Below, piece by piece: positions 14,866 through 22,569 of a stretch of 23,774 nt of DNA (position 1 is its first letter; the number at the start of each line of letters is the position of its first letter). Made by a program: the position numbers and the translations under genes. The notes below the pieces were generated by a model. That model ran no database searches. It worked only from the letters and a program-made list of their open reading frames with translations, and was not told the DNA's origin. Location of the stretch: the NCBI GenBank assembly GCA_964551545.1, contig CAZKCT010000027.1, positions 1 to 23,774 of the forward strand. The letters run 5' to 3'. Origin of the DNA: Thiopontia sp964551545. Lineage in GTDB: Bacteria > Pseudomonadota > Gammaproteobacteria > GCF-002020875.

Positions 14866-16296
14866 TTATGCAGCCTCTTCTGTCGATGGTTTCTGATTCG
14901 CAGCCTCTTCAGCAGCGACCAACTCGGCGGCTTCAGCAGCATGGCGTTCACGGTTGATTGCCTTGGCAATGCGAAAATATTGAGTCAGTGGAATGTTGGA
15001 AGGGCAGACATAGCTACAAGAGCCACACTCAAAACAGCTGTTGAGATGGAACTCATCCTCCATCGTCTGATACTCACGCTTGGCAGCAAGTTGACCCAGC
15101 ATGGAAGGGTTGAGGTTGAGCGCGCAAGCGTCGAGGCAGGCGCCACACTTGATGCAGGGCATGACCAGTTTCTGTTTCAGATCCTCACTCTGCTCCTCTA
15201 GGACAACAATTCCGGAGACTCCTTTGGTGATGGGTACATCCAGTGAGGCAACGCTCATGCCCATCATCGGACCGCCCAGAATTACTTCGCCTTTTTCTGT
15301 GTTGGCATCAACCTGCTCCATCAGGAAGCGGAGTGGGGTGCCGATGGGAACGAGGTAGTTTCCGGGTTTGGAGACACCAGGGCCAGATACTGTAACGACT
15401 CGTTCAATCAGGCCGCGATTCTCCGGAACCAGGCTGCCGAGCTGTGCCATGGTTCCTACGTTGTAGACGGCAACGCCAATCTTGGCCGGGATCTGACCTT
15501 CAGGGACCTCCATGTCGAGTAGGCTGTCGATCAGCATCTTCTCGGCACCTTGTGGATATTTGGTGACGACCGCCTGCACACTGATCTCCGGGATATCACT
15601 CAGGGCTAATTCGAGATGCTGGACCGCGTCCAGTTTGTTGTCCTCGACACCAATGATGGCTCGTTTGGCACCCAGCGCCTTGAACGCCATCTGGATGCCA
15701 AGAATCATACTGTCGGTCTGCTCCAACATGACCCGATGGTCACAAGTAAGATAAGGCTCGCACTCACAGCCGTTGATCAGGATGGTTTCAATGACTGCCC
15801 CTTCAGGAGGAAGCAGTTTGATATGGCTGGGGAAGGCGGCACCGCCAAGACCCACCATGCCGGTGTTCTGAACCGCCTTGACCAGATCTTCTGGTGAGAG
15901 CTGGTCGATATTAACAGCGGCGCTGTAGAGCACCTCCTGGGTTGATCCGGCGTAGGTCTCAATGGCGATGGCAGGGGTTTTGGGGCCCGCTGCCGTGGGA
16001 ACCAGATAGTCGACCGACTTCACGACCCCTGTAACGGGAGCATGAAGAGGGACTGAAAAGGTTCCCCCCGATTCAGCGACAGGCTCCCCGCGCACCACCT
16101 CTTGCCCAGGTTTTACTAGTGGACGGGAGGGACTGCCTATATGCTGATTGAGTGGGAGGTATACTCGTGGGGGGAAAGGGGTACGCCGTATTGCCTTATC
16201 CTCTGTTGCCTCTTTGTGGGCAACAGGGTGGATGCCGTGCGCAAAAGTGCGACGGTTACGGATTTTGGCAAACAGTTTTTCGGCATTTAAAATCAT
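14866..16296 (-). CDS. rnfC: RnfC, NADH/FMN- and Fe-S-binding subunit of Rnf
   Basis: RnfC is the peripheral cytoplasmic subunit that holds FMN, binds NAD(H) and passes electrons through two [4Fe-4S] clusters. In its 476 residues, GMVGLGGAAFPSHIK (146-160) and INGCECEPYLTCD (175-187) match the Nqo1/NqrA-like flavin and NADH site, and two Fe-S motifs follow: C381, C384, C387, C391 and C421, C424, C427, C431. The short Ala/Glu-rich end (AEAAELVAAEEAANQ...) replaces the long repeat tail of E. coli RsxC. The ATG at 16296 has GGAG six bases upstream, next to an inverted repeat that may control access. It follows the PFOR gene by 57 bases. Confidence 0.94.
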   Translation of the reverse strand: MILNAEKLFAKIRNRRTFAHGIHPVAHKEATEDKAIRRTPFPPRVYLPLNQHIGSPSRPLVKPGQEVVRGEPVAESGGTFSVPLHAPVTGVVKSVDYLVPTAAGPKTPAIAIETYAGSTQEVLYSAAVNIDQLSPEDLVKAVQNTGMVGLGGAAFPSHIKLLPPEGAVIETILINGCECEPYLTCDHRVMLEQTDSMILGIQMAFKALGAKRAIIGVEDNKLDAVQHLELALSDIPEISVQAVVTKYPQGAEKMLIDSLLDMEVPEGQIPAKIGVAVYNVGTMAQLGSLVPENRGLIERVVTVSGPGVSKPGNYLVPIGTPLRFLMEQVDANTEKGEVILGGPMMGMSVASLDVPITKGVSGIVVLEEQSEDLKQKLVMPCIKCGACLDACALNLNPSMLGQLAAKREYQTMEDEFHLNSCFECGSCSYVCPSNIPLTQYFRIAKAINRERHAAEAAELVAAEEAANQKPSTEEAA

Positions 16297-16297
16297 T

Positions 16298-16344
16298 GCA
16301 AGCTCCGAGTGAGTCGCAAGCTACCGTTTGGGCAGCTTGCGACT
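16298..16344 (-). promoter_or_regulatory. Intercistronic hairpin and SD-overlapping repeat before rnfC
   Basis: AGTCGCAAGCT (16312-16322) and AGCTTGCGACT (16334-16344) form a perfect 11 bp stem with an 11-base loop between the PFOR stop and the rnfC start. A third copy of GCAAGCT lies at 16298-16304, over the spacer and Shine-Dalgarno of rnfC. In the RNA the 5' arm could pair either with the distal arm (11 bp) or with the copy at the ribosome binding site (7 bp). No T run follows, so it is not a simple terminator. Possible roles are mRNA 3' end protection, a processing site, or translational control of rnfC. Confidence 0.6.
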
Positions 16345-16353
16345 GGCGACTTC

Positions 16354-19300
16354 TTACTGATACTTCTCAGCACGCTTGGTCAATTTCTCGAGATCTTTCT
16401 CGCTCATATTCCAAGGCGTTCCAGGATGGATACACTCGGCGGTACACTTCTCAGCGGCCTTGACGATATCCTTGTAACTGTTTCCTGTTGGGTTGGTGAT
16501 AAAGGCCATCTTGTCGTCGTTATACTGGAAGGTCTCCGGTGCAAGATCAATACATTCATCACAGGCGGTACACTCAGGTGTTTCAATCCATACAGGATCA
16601 AAGTCAGCCGCTGCACCATTACCGGATGTGGCGGCTGCACCGTTACCGCCATTGGCAGGTGCGGCCAGATCGTTGAGTGCAGAGACGTCTCCGCCAGCCA
16701 GAGAGAGTAGAGAGGAGGCCACGCTCTGTGCCATTTCCGCCTTGGCCTGGTTGGCAATGGCATCGACATCCACTTTGTCGGCACGATCCTCTCCGGCCAG
16801 CGAACGTAGCTGATGCCAGAAGTCGCGGCGCTCTTCACAAGAGAGGACGATCTCCTGGGCGACCAGTACGCGCATCAGGTGGTTCTTGCCATCAACAGCC
16901 CAGATGTAGGGGAAGAGACCGTCACGATCCTCTTCATCCATATCCAGGAACTCATGCAGTGGCACCATGTCGTCATTCCAGGCTGCTTGAGGCGCCTTGC
17001 TGAACTGCTTGCGGAATCGACCTTCAGTCAGTGCCCAATCGGCAAAGGTGAACGGCAGGGTCATCTTCGCCTCATTGCCGCTCTCATCGGTGTAGGTCAG
17101 ATCATAGGTGATCCAATCCTTATCGATGGATGGGTTACCATCAATGTCACAGCACTCCTTGAAGGTGGTACCGATATCGGGGTTGTACTTGAATAGAGGA
17201 TAGGCACGCGAGTCAAGAGCCATCTTGGTCTGCATGTCGGTGGCATCATCTGCAACACCATGCTCAGGCTGGCAGGTGGTGTAGAGGTTGAACATCGCAG
17301 GGCGACGGCTGTTGAGACCATCGACAAACCCTTCGATCATATGGGTGACGTTGGCGATGGAGCTTTGCAATATATAGCTGGTGCGGTGCGCCATGCCGAT
17401 GATGCCCATCTCTTTGCGAATCTCCGTCTTACCCTTCCACTGCTTACCGTAGGGGGCCATGTCTGCCACCTGACCGATAAAGCCGGAGGTACAGGATTGA
17501 CCGCCGGTGTTGGAGTAGACTTGAGTATCAAGGATCAACACCTTGATCGGCATGCCGGAGGCGAGTGCGCGTGAGAGGTTCTGGAAGCCGATGTCGTACA
17601 TCGCACCGTCACCACCCACTGCTGTGACGGGTGGGCAGAGATCCCACTCTTCATTACTGAACTGTTTCCAGTTGAAGTAGGTGAAGAAGCTGCCGTGGTC
17701 GACCTCGTCATACTTTCCTTCCAGCTCCAGTTTGGCCATACGGATTGCCTTGAATCCTTCGCCCATCTTCGCCATGTGTCCCTCGAAGATGCCCATCGCA
17801 ACGGAAGGTGCATCCTGGAATAGGTGGCTGGTCCATGGGAATGGGTAAGGGCTGAATGGGAAGGTGGAGCCCCAAACCGAGGTACAACCAGTCGCATTGA
17901 TGAAGCCCATGTCGGCTCGACCGACGTGATTTTTTCCATCGGTGTACTGCCACTTGAGATGGCGTAGCTTCTCCAGCAATTGAGTGGCCCACTTCAGCCA
18001 CTTCTGATCAACGGGTTCAGTCACACTCGGATCGCTCAACTGTTCAGAGAGGGTGCCCAGAGTCAGATCCTTATCTTCGTTGGCATCGACCACATCATTA
18101 ATCGCATCGGCGTTGGAGAGGTCCATGCCGGAAGCGAGCTTCAGACGGATATGGGTCTCCATGCGATTGATCAGGTCATCTAGTTCAGCGATGTGCTTCT
18201 TCACGCGTGGCTGCATCAACGCAGTAACGGTACCGGTGAAGAGATGGATAGCCGTCTTCTCACCGCAACCGAGGCAGGCACCATCACCGGAGATGAGGGA
18301 GCTGTAGTTCTTCTTGTCTAAGAGTAGGGTTTCCAGTGCGCCGATCTTATCTTCCAGATCGTCGATTCGGATAAATTCCTCTTTGGTGGTGGGCAGGTCG
18401 AGCCAGAATGCCCAATCCTGACGCATCTTGTCGATCGCATCCTGCGTCTGTGTCTCGGCGATCAGAGCACCATCATCACAGACTGCAACACACTCCATGC
18501 AGCCCTTACAGGTGTAGGGGTTGATGGTGATGGAGAAGAGGCCACCAGAGTTCTTCTGTTTCTTCTCCTTATTCATGTAGTAAGGCTTGGTGATGGAGAA
18601 CTCAAAACCACCGATAGTCTCTAGGAAGAGGCCAAACTCCTTCTCCAGCTTATCTTTCTTGTCGCCTTCAAGTTCGGATTCGCTCAGCGTCTCCAGTACT
18701 GCTTGATCAAGCAGTTGAGAGACCACTGCATTCTCACCTTGTGTCTCAATTAGTGTGCGCAGCTTCTTCTCAACGGTACGGCTCTCACGGCGCAGATGGC
18801 TGGTGAGAGTTCCTTTGGTCTCGATACGCTCAATGGCTGTACTGAAGACGTCGCTCACGGTGTTGACCAAGCCAGGAATTGCGCTGTCTGGACAGGTGGT
18901 GAAGCAATCGCCACAGGCAGTACAGTTCTCGGTGACAAACTTGGGATACTCAAAACGGATCTGTGTCATGTCACGATAGACACCAGTCGCTGCGGGCACC
19001 AGACTGGTTGCCATCAGCGGGTCGACGAGGTTCTCGTTACCCTGGCCATTCATATAGAACGAACCGGTCTGCTCCCAGAAGTGGTGGATGTCAGAACGCA
19101 TCTCGTCACCCTTCGGTAGCTGCTTCAACATAATGGGAAGGGTGGTGTCCTTCTTGATCTGCTGTGCAGCGGAGCTGATCTCCTTGTTGGTGATCTCAAC
19201 AATTTCATCGAAGCCACGACGGACCACACGCAGGTTATCCTGTACCACGTTCTCACCCTTGGCACCGAACTTGTCACGTAGCTGTGCCTCGATAGAGTCG

Positions 19301-21282
19301 AATAGTTGATTCTCTGTCAGGTTGGCACGTTCCATCAGTGGGGAGGCAGCGAAGAAGGCACCCTGGAAGGCGTTACCCTGCATTCTGAATTGAAGATCGG
19401 GGTTGGAGGCCTCCTCCTTGGCGATCTTGAAACCGTCGACGAAGTAGACGCGGATATTGTGGTCGTTGATGTACTTCTGATAGTGCATCGGGATCTGCGC
19501 CCAGACATCATCCTGATTATCAAGGTTACTCTGGATGATAAAGAAGCCACCATCCTTTAGCCCGTAGAGTGGATTGGAGTGGAGGAATACGTTGGGGTCC
19601 GGGGAGAGCACTACGTCCACATAGTGGTACTCACAGTTGAGACGAATGCGCTCAGGAGCTGCGGAGAGATAGTAGGTGGTCGGCTGACCTTTCTTCTCAG
19701 AGCCGTACTTTGGATTGGCGCGGATGTCATAACCGAGCAAATCATAGAGGGTCATCGCCAGGTTCTTACCGGTGGTGATCGCACCCCAGCCACCGACGGA
19801 GTGCATACGCATGGTGATCGCACCCTCGGGCAGTAGATCAGGGTTTTCGGAACCACGGATTGCCAGTTCACCAATCTCTGGATAGTTGTCGAGCAGTTCC
19901 TGCTGACGGATCTCCGCCGTAGGATTGGCTGCCTCCCGGATAAAGTCGACGCCGAGGTAGAAGAATTTTTTCTTCTTTCCATCCTTGAGCATATTCTCGA
20001 TGGCACCAATGATGCCCTCAGGTTGCAGGTCGCGTGAGCCAAGACCATAGCTACCGGAGTAGAGGGTTGGAATATCTTTGGCGTTGTAACTGGCATAGCT
20101 GGCGTAGGGCTTGTCGCCATCAGCTACACCATTCTCGATGCACTTGGAGATAGCTGCGCGGATCTCACGAATCAGTGGCAGATCCTCAGCCAGTGGCTGG
20201 TCGGTACGTTCCAGTACCACCACGCCCTTACGGCCCTTCAGCACCTTACCGATCAGGTCACCAGGGAAGGGGCGATAGATGGTGAGGTTGACGGTGCCTA
20301 CTTTTAAATTGCGACTCTTGCGCAGGTAGTCGACGACGGCCTGAGCCTGGGTGATCATCGATCCTTGGCCGACGATGACATACTCGGCATCGTCCATCAT
20401 ATATTCACCAACACGGTGGTACTGACGTCCAGTCAGTTCAGCGTACTCATCCATCACCTCATCAGCAATGTCACTGATATGCTCAAAGAAATAGGGGCGC
20501 TGTGCCGCGACCGCCTGCATGTAGGCATCCTGGTTCTGTACCGTACCGGAGGTGACGGGGTTATCAACATCCCACACCTCGGGTACACGGCGGCGCTTCT
20601 CGCCATAGATCATCTTCTGAGCCGGGGTGGGGCACTCGATAATGTCATCTGGACGGCCACAGAATTCCTCGACCAGTTCACGTTCGGGGACCTGCAGTGG
20701 CTCAATCAGATGAGTGGTGAGGAAGCCATCCTGACCGACTGCGGCCGGGGTCAGAGACAGCTCGGCAATCTTGCGACCGATCAGGTTGAGGTCCGCCGCC
20801 TCTTGTGCATCGTTACCGAAGAGCTGGAAGAAACCGGTGTCATCGATGCAGTGGTAGTCATCGTGACCACAGTGTACGTTCAGAGAGGCCTTGGTAATGG
20901 CGCGGGTTCCGATATTCAGCACATAAGGGAGACGCTTGCCGACTGCGGCGTAGAGCGACTCGTGCATGAAGGCAACACCCTGTGCAGAGGAGAAGTTGGT
21001 GGCACGCAGGCCGGTCATCGACATACCGGCGGTGACTGCCGCTGCGGCGTGCTCAGACTCTGGCTCTACGAAAACCAGTGGTTTGCCAGAGATATTGATG
21101 TGACCCTTGGCGGTCTCTTCTGCCCAGTATTCACCCATCTGGGTAGAGGGGGTGATGGGGTAGGCACCAGCAGCATCAGAGGCCTCACGTTCACAGAGGA
21201 TGACAGCGCTGTTGCCGTCCATCGCCATCCGTGTGCCGGGATACTTGACTGTCTTTTCCTGCTTCTCTTTCTTTCCAAACAT
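16354..21282 (-). CDS. nifJ: Giant pyruvate:ferredoxin oxidoreductase with fused ferredoxin
   Basis: PFOR interconverts pyruvate + CoA and acetyl-CoA + CO2 with two low-potential electrons. The 1642 residues follow the single-chain PFOR order: N-terminal domain with YPITPSTQMGEYW (41-53), domain II (about 297-420), gamma domain with MRMHSVGGWGAITTGKNLA (491-509), 2[4Fe-4S] domain (C787, C790, C793, C797 and C925, C928, C931, C935), and TPP domain with GACLGCGE (C1003, C1006), ATGCTS (C1133), GDG (1224-1226), NTGGQ (1258-1262) and C1337. Thus all three internal clusters keep their ligands. Typical PFORs are about 1200 residues; the extra comes from charged helical inserts at about 812-895 and 1025-1115, a region around 1400-1540, an Ala/Gly linker (1540-1560) and a monocluster ferredoxin domain (C1571, C1574, C1577, C1613, extra C1617). 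The substrate could be another 2-oxoacid, but pyruvate fits best. It sits between rnfB and rnfC. Confidence 0.92.
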   Translation of the reverse strand: MFGKKEKQEKTVKYPGTRMAMDGNSAVILCEREASDAAGAYPITPSTQMGEYWAEETAKGHINISGKPLVFVEPESEHAAAAVTAGMSMTGLRATNFSSAQGVAFMHESLYAAVGKRLPYVLNIGTRAITKASLNVHCGHDDYHCIDDTGFFQLFGNDAQEAADLNLIGRKIAELSLTPAAVGQDGFLTTHLIEPLQVPERELVEEFCGRPDDIIECPTPAQKMIYGEKRRRVPEVWDVDNPVTSGTVQNQDAYMQAVAAQRPYFFEHISDIADEVMDEYAELTGRQYHRVGEYMMDDAEYVIVGQGSMITQAQAVVDYLRKSRNLKVGTVNLTIYRPFPGDLIGKVLKGRKGVVVLERTDQPLAEDLPLIREIRAAISKCIENGVADGDKPYASYASYNAKDIPTLYSGSYGLGSRDLQPEGIIGAIENMLKDGKKKKFFYLGVDFIREAANPTAEIRQQELLDNYPEIGELAIRGSENPDLLPEGAITMRMHSVGGWGAITTGKNLAMTLYDLLGYDIRANPKYGSEKKGQPTTYYLSAAPERIRLNCEYHYVDVVLSPDPNVFLHSNPLYGLKDGGFFIIQSNLDNQDDVWAQIPMHYQKYINDHNIRVYFVDGFKIAKEEASNPDLQFRMQGNAFQGAFFAASPLMERANLTENQLFDSIEAQLRDKFGAKGENVVQDNLRVVRRGFDEIVEITNKEISSAAQQIKKDTTLPIMLKQLPKGDEMRSDIHHFWEQTGSFYMNGQGNENLVDPLMATSLVPAATGVYRDMTQIRFEYPKFVTENCTACGDCFTTCPDSAIPGLVNTVSDVFSTAIERIETKGTLTSHLRRESRTVEKKLRTLIETQGENAVVSQLLDQAVLETLSESELEGDKKDKLEKEFGLFLETIGGFEFSITKPYYMNKEKKQKNSGGLFSITINPYTCKGCMECVAVCDDGALIAETQTQDAIDKMRQDWAFWLDLPTTKEEFIRIDDLEDKIGALETLLLDKKNYSSLISGDGACLGCGEKTAIHLFTGTVTALMQPRVKKHIAELDDLINRMETHIRLKLASGMDLSNADAINDVVDANEDKDLTLGTLSEQLSDPSVTEPVDQKWLKWATQLLEKLRHLKWQYTDGKNHVGRADMGFINATGCTSVWGSTFPFSPYPFPWTSHLFQDAPSVAMGIFEGHMAKMGEGFKAIRMAKLELEGKYDEVDHGSFFTYFNWKQFSNEEWDLCPPVTAVGGDGAMYDIGFQNLSRALASGMPIKVLILDTQVYSNTGGQSCTSGFIGQVADMAPYGKQWKGKTEIRKEMGIIGMAHRTSYILQSSIANVTHMIEGFVDGLNSRRPAMFNLYTTCQPEHGVADDATDMQTKMALDSRAYPLFKYNPDIGTTFKECCDIDGNPSIDKDWITYDLTYTDESGNEAKMTLPFTFADWALTEGRFRKQFSKAPQAAWNDDMVPLHEFLDMDEEDRDGLFPYIWAVDGKNHLMRVLVAQEIVLSCEERRDFWHQLRSLAGEDRADKVDVDAIANQAKAEMAQSVASSLLSLAGGDVSALNDLAAPANGGNGAAATSGNGAAADFDPVWIETPECTACDECIDLAPETFQYNDDKMAFITNPTGNSYKDIVKAAEKCTAECIHPGTPWNMSEKDLEKLTKRAEKYQ

Positions 21283-21328
21283 AAGTGGTGCCTCTTTTAA
21301 TTGAATCTACTAATTCTTTGAAAATGGT

Positions 21329-22210
21329 TTAACCGATCGGTAATGGTTCTTTTCGGATAATCTTTTTGGCGTCCTTGCCGACGCTATAACGGCCCCCTCT
21401 CTTTTCGAACCAGACAATGGCTCCAGTGGGGCAGCGCTCAATCGCAATACGGGAGGTCAGATCATTCTTGCTGTAATCGATGACGGCAAGATTGTCCTGC
21501 ATCTCAATGAGGCTCTCTGGAGAGTCCTGTGAACAGCGTTCGCAGGCAGTACAAATAACATCGCACTCAGCCTCTGGCTTGTCGCCTTTCTCTAAATTCT
21601 TGCAGGCAACAAAGAGTTGATGGCCGACTGGATGGATCTCGAACAGATCTTTGGGGCAGACATCAACACAGTCGCCGCAGGCGGTGCACTTCTCCTCATC
21701 GACAACGGGTAGGCCATACTCATTCATTGAGATGGCATCAAAGTCACAGACGACCTCGCAATCGGAAAGCCCCAGGCAGCCCCAGGTACATCCCTTGCCG
21801 CCGCCAGAGACCAGATTGGCAGCGCGGCAGCTCTTCATCCCTTCGTAGTGGGCACGAGTATGGGCAATGTGGGTGCCGCCACCGCAGGCAAGACGGGCAA
21901 CCCGTTTCTCGTGATCCTGCATCTCGGCACCGAGAAATTCTGCAATCACTCCCAACGACTCGGCATCGCCGACGGTACACATGCCGGGGTCTTTGGTTTC
22001 TGCAATCAGATCTTCCGCAAAAGGGCGACAACCTGGAGAGCCGCAAGCACCACAGTTGGTGTTTGGGAGGAGCTCCTCAACGATGTCGATGCGTGGGTCC
22101 TCTTCAACATGAAGTTTTTTGCTGGCAATGGCCAACAGCAGCGCCAATGTGCCGCCCAGACCCAACATGAAGAGGGTTGCGAGGGGGATAGATGAGATCT
22201 CTCCGATCAT
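21329..22210 (-). CDS. rnfB: RnfB, long form, multi-cluster ferredoxin-docking subunit
   Basis: RnfB takes electrons from or gives them to ferredoxin. The 293-residue protein has one N-terminal helix (about 10-28), the 4Fe-4S domain LPNTNCGACGSPGC (C53, C56, C61, C78), a CTWGCLGLSDCEVVC set (C141, C145, C151, C155), a canonical motif C175, C178, C181, C185, and a last pair where only C220, C223, C226 and C260 remain. The length and layout resemble RnfB of Bacteroidetes and Firmicutes rather than the ~190-residue gammaproteobacterial form. In the last ferredoxin domain the four positions expected to bind one cluster are S230, N249 and non-Cys residues near 252-256. A Shine-Dalgarno AGGAT precedes ATG 22210. 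It follows the small unknown gene by 24 bases. Confidence 0.93.
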   Translation of the reverse strand: MIGEISSIPLATLFMLGLGGTLALLLAIASKKLHVEEDPRIDIVEELLPNTNCGACGSPGCRPFAEDLIAETKDPGMCTVGDAESLGVIAEFLGAEMQDHEKRVARLACGGGTHIAHTRAHYEGMKSCRAANLVSGGGKGCTWGCLGLSDCEVVCDFDAISMNEYGLPVVDEEKCTACGDCVDVCPKDLFEIHPVGHQLFVACKNLEKGDKPEAECDVICTACERCSQDSPESLIEMQDNLAVIDYSKNDLTSRIAIERCPTGAIVWFEKRGGRYSVGKDAKKIIRKEPLPIG

Positions 22211-22234
22211 GGATAAAATCCTGAATCGATGGCC

Positions 22235-22435
22235 TTAGTGGGGCACAATAGTCTGACGATCCCAGTCAATGCCGAAGTCATATTTCATGATCTCCTTCAT
22301 TTTGGAATCAGTCAGCGGCTGAGCTTCCGCAAGCGCGATCGATTGGTTCAGCTGGTTCTCTGCCCAATGGCTATTGCGGTGATAACGATCACGAATCAGC
22401 TGGACGCCAATTTGAAAAAGTTGCCTACTTCCCAT
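22235..22435 (-). CDS. Small protein of unknown function, first gene of rnf operon
   Basis: I do not recognise this 66-residue protein. It begins MGSRQLFQIGVQLIRDRYHR, is mixed helical and charged, has no cysteine, no signal peptide and no membrane helix, and ends with GIDWDRQTIVPH. Support for it being real: it starts after a GGGAGG site at a spacing of about 10 bases, it lies on the same strand as rnfB with only 24 bases between them, and it fills the space up to the divergent promoter region. If it is real it is the first gene of the rnf-PFOR operon. A role in assembly or regulation is possible but not shown. It could also be a chance frame. Confidence 0.5.
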   Translation of the reverse strand: MGSRQLFQIGVQLIRDRYHRNSHWAENQLNQSIALAEAQPLTDSKMKEIMKYDFGIDWDRQTIVPH

Positions 22436-22462
22436 TTTTTAATGCCCTCCCAAGCATGGATT

Positions 22463-22539
22463 TGAATTTTTAATTCACCTGCATTCTATGTGGAGGCTTG
22501 ACTATTTATCCATTAAATAGTATCAATTGGGCATATTGA
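22463..22539. promoter_or_regulatory. Divergent control region with three perfect dyads
   Basis: Between the rnf operon and the LysR gene lie three inverted repeats: TGAATT-3-AATTCA (22463-22477), ACTATTTA-5-TAAATAGT (22501-22521) and TCAAT-7-ATTGA (22523-22539). The middle one contains T22505-N11-A22517 placed symmetrically, the LysR-box geometry. For the LysR gene, TTGACT (22498-22503), a 17-base spacer and TATCAA (22521-22526) form a promoter, so the middle dyad lies over the -35 edge and the spacer and the third over the -10 and start. For the rnf operon the best -10 is TAGAAT on the minus strand (22488-22483) with no good -35, as expected for an activated promoter. Dyads are read directly; the regulator is inferred. 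Confidence 0.6.
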
Positions 22540-22569
22540 AAAAACAAATGGAAGAGAGAGGGGGAAGTG

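Noticed and set aside
16312..16344. Hairpin after PFOR as a Rho-independent terminator
   Set aside because: No T run follows on the minus strand and rnfC starts 15 bases later, so it is better seen as an RNA element within the operon.
20365..21300. Plus-strand open frame (311 codons) opposite the PFOR N-terminal domain
   Set aside because: The opposite strand codes for the conserved PFOR start region; this frame shows no domain and has no sensible ribosome binding site.
22229..22465. Plus-strand open frame (78 codons) opposite the small rnf-leader gene
   Set aside because: It has no ribosome binding site and runs into the control region; the minus frame has the better start and fits the operon.
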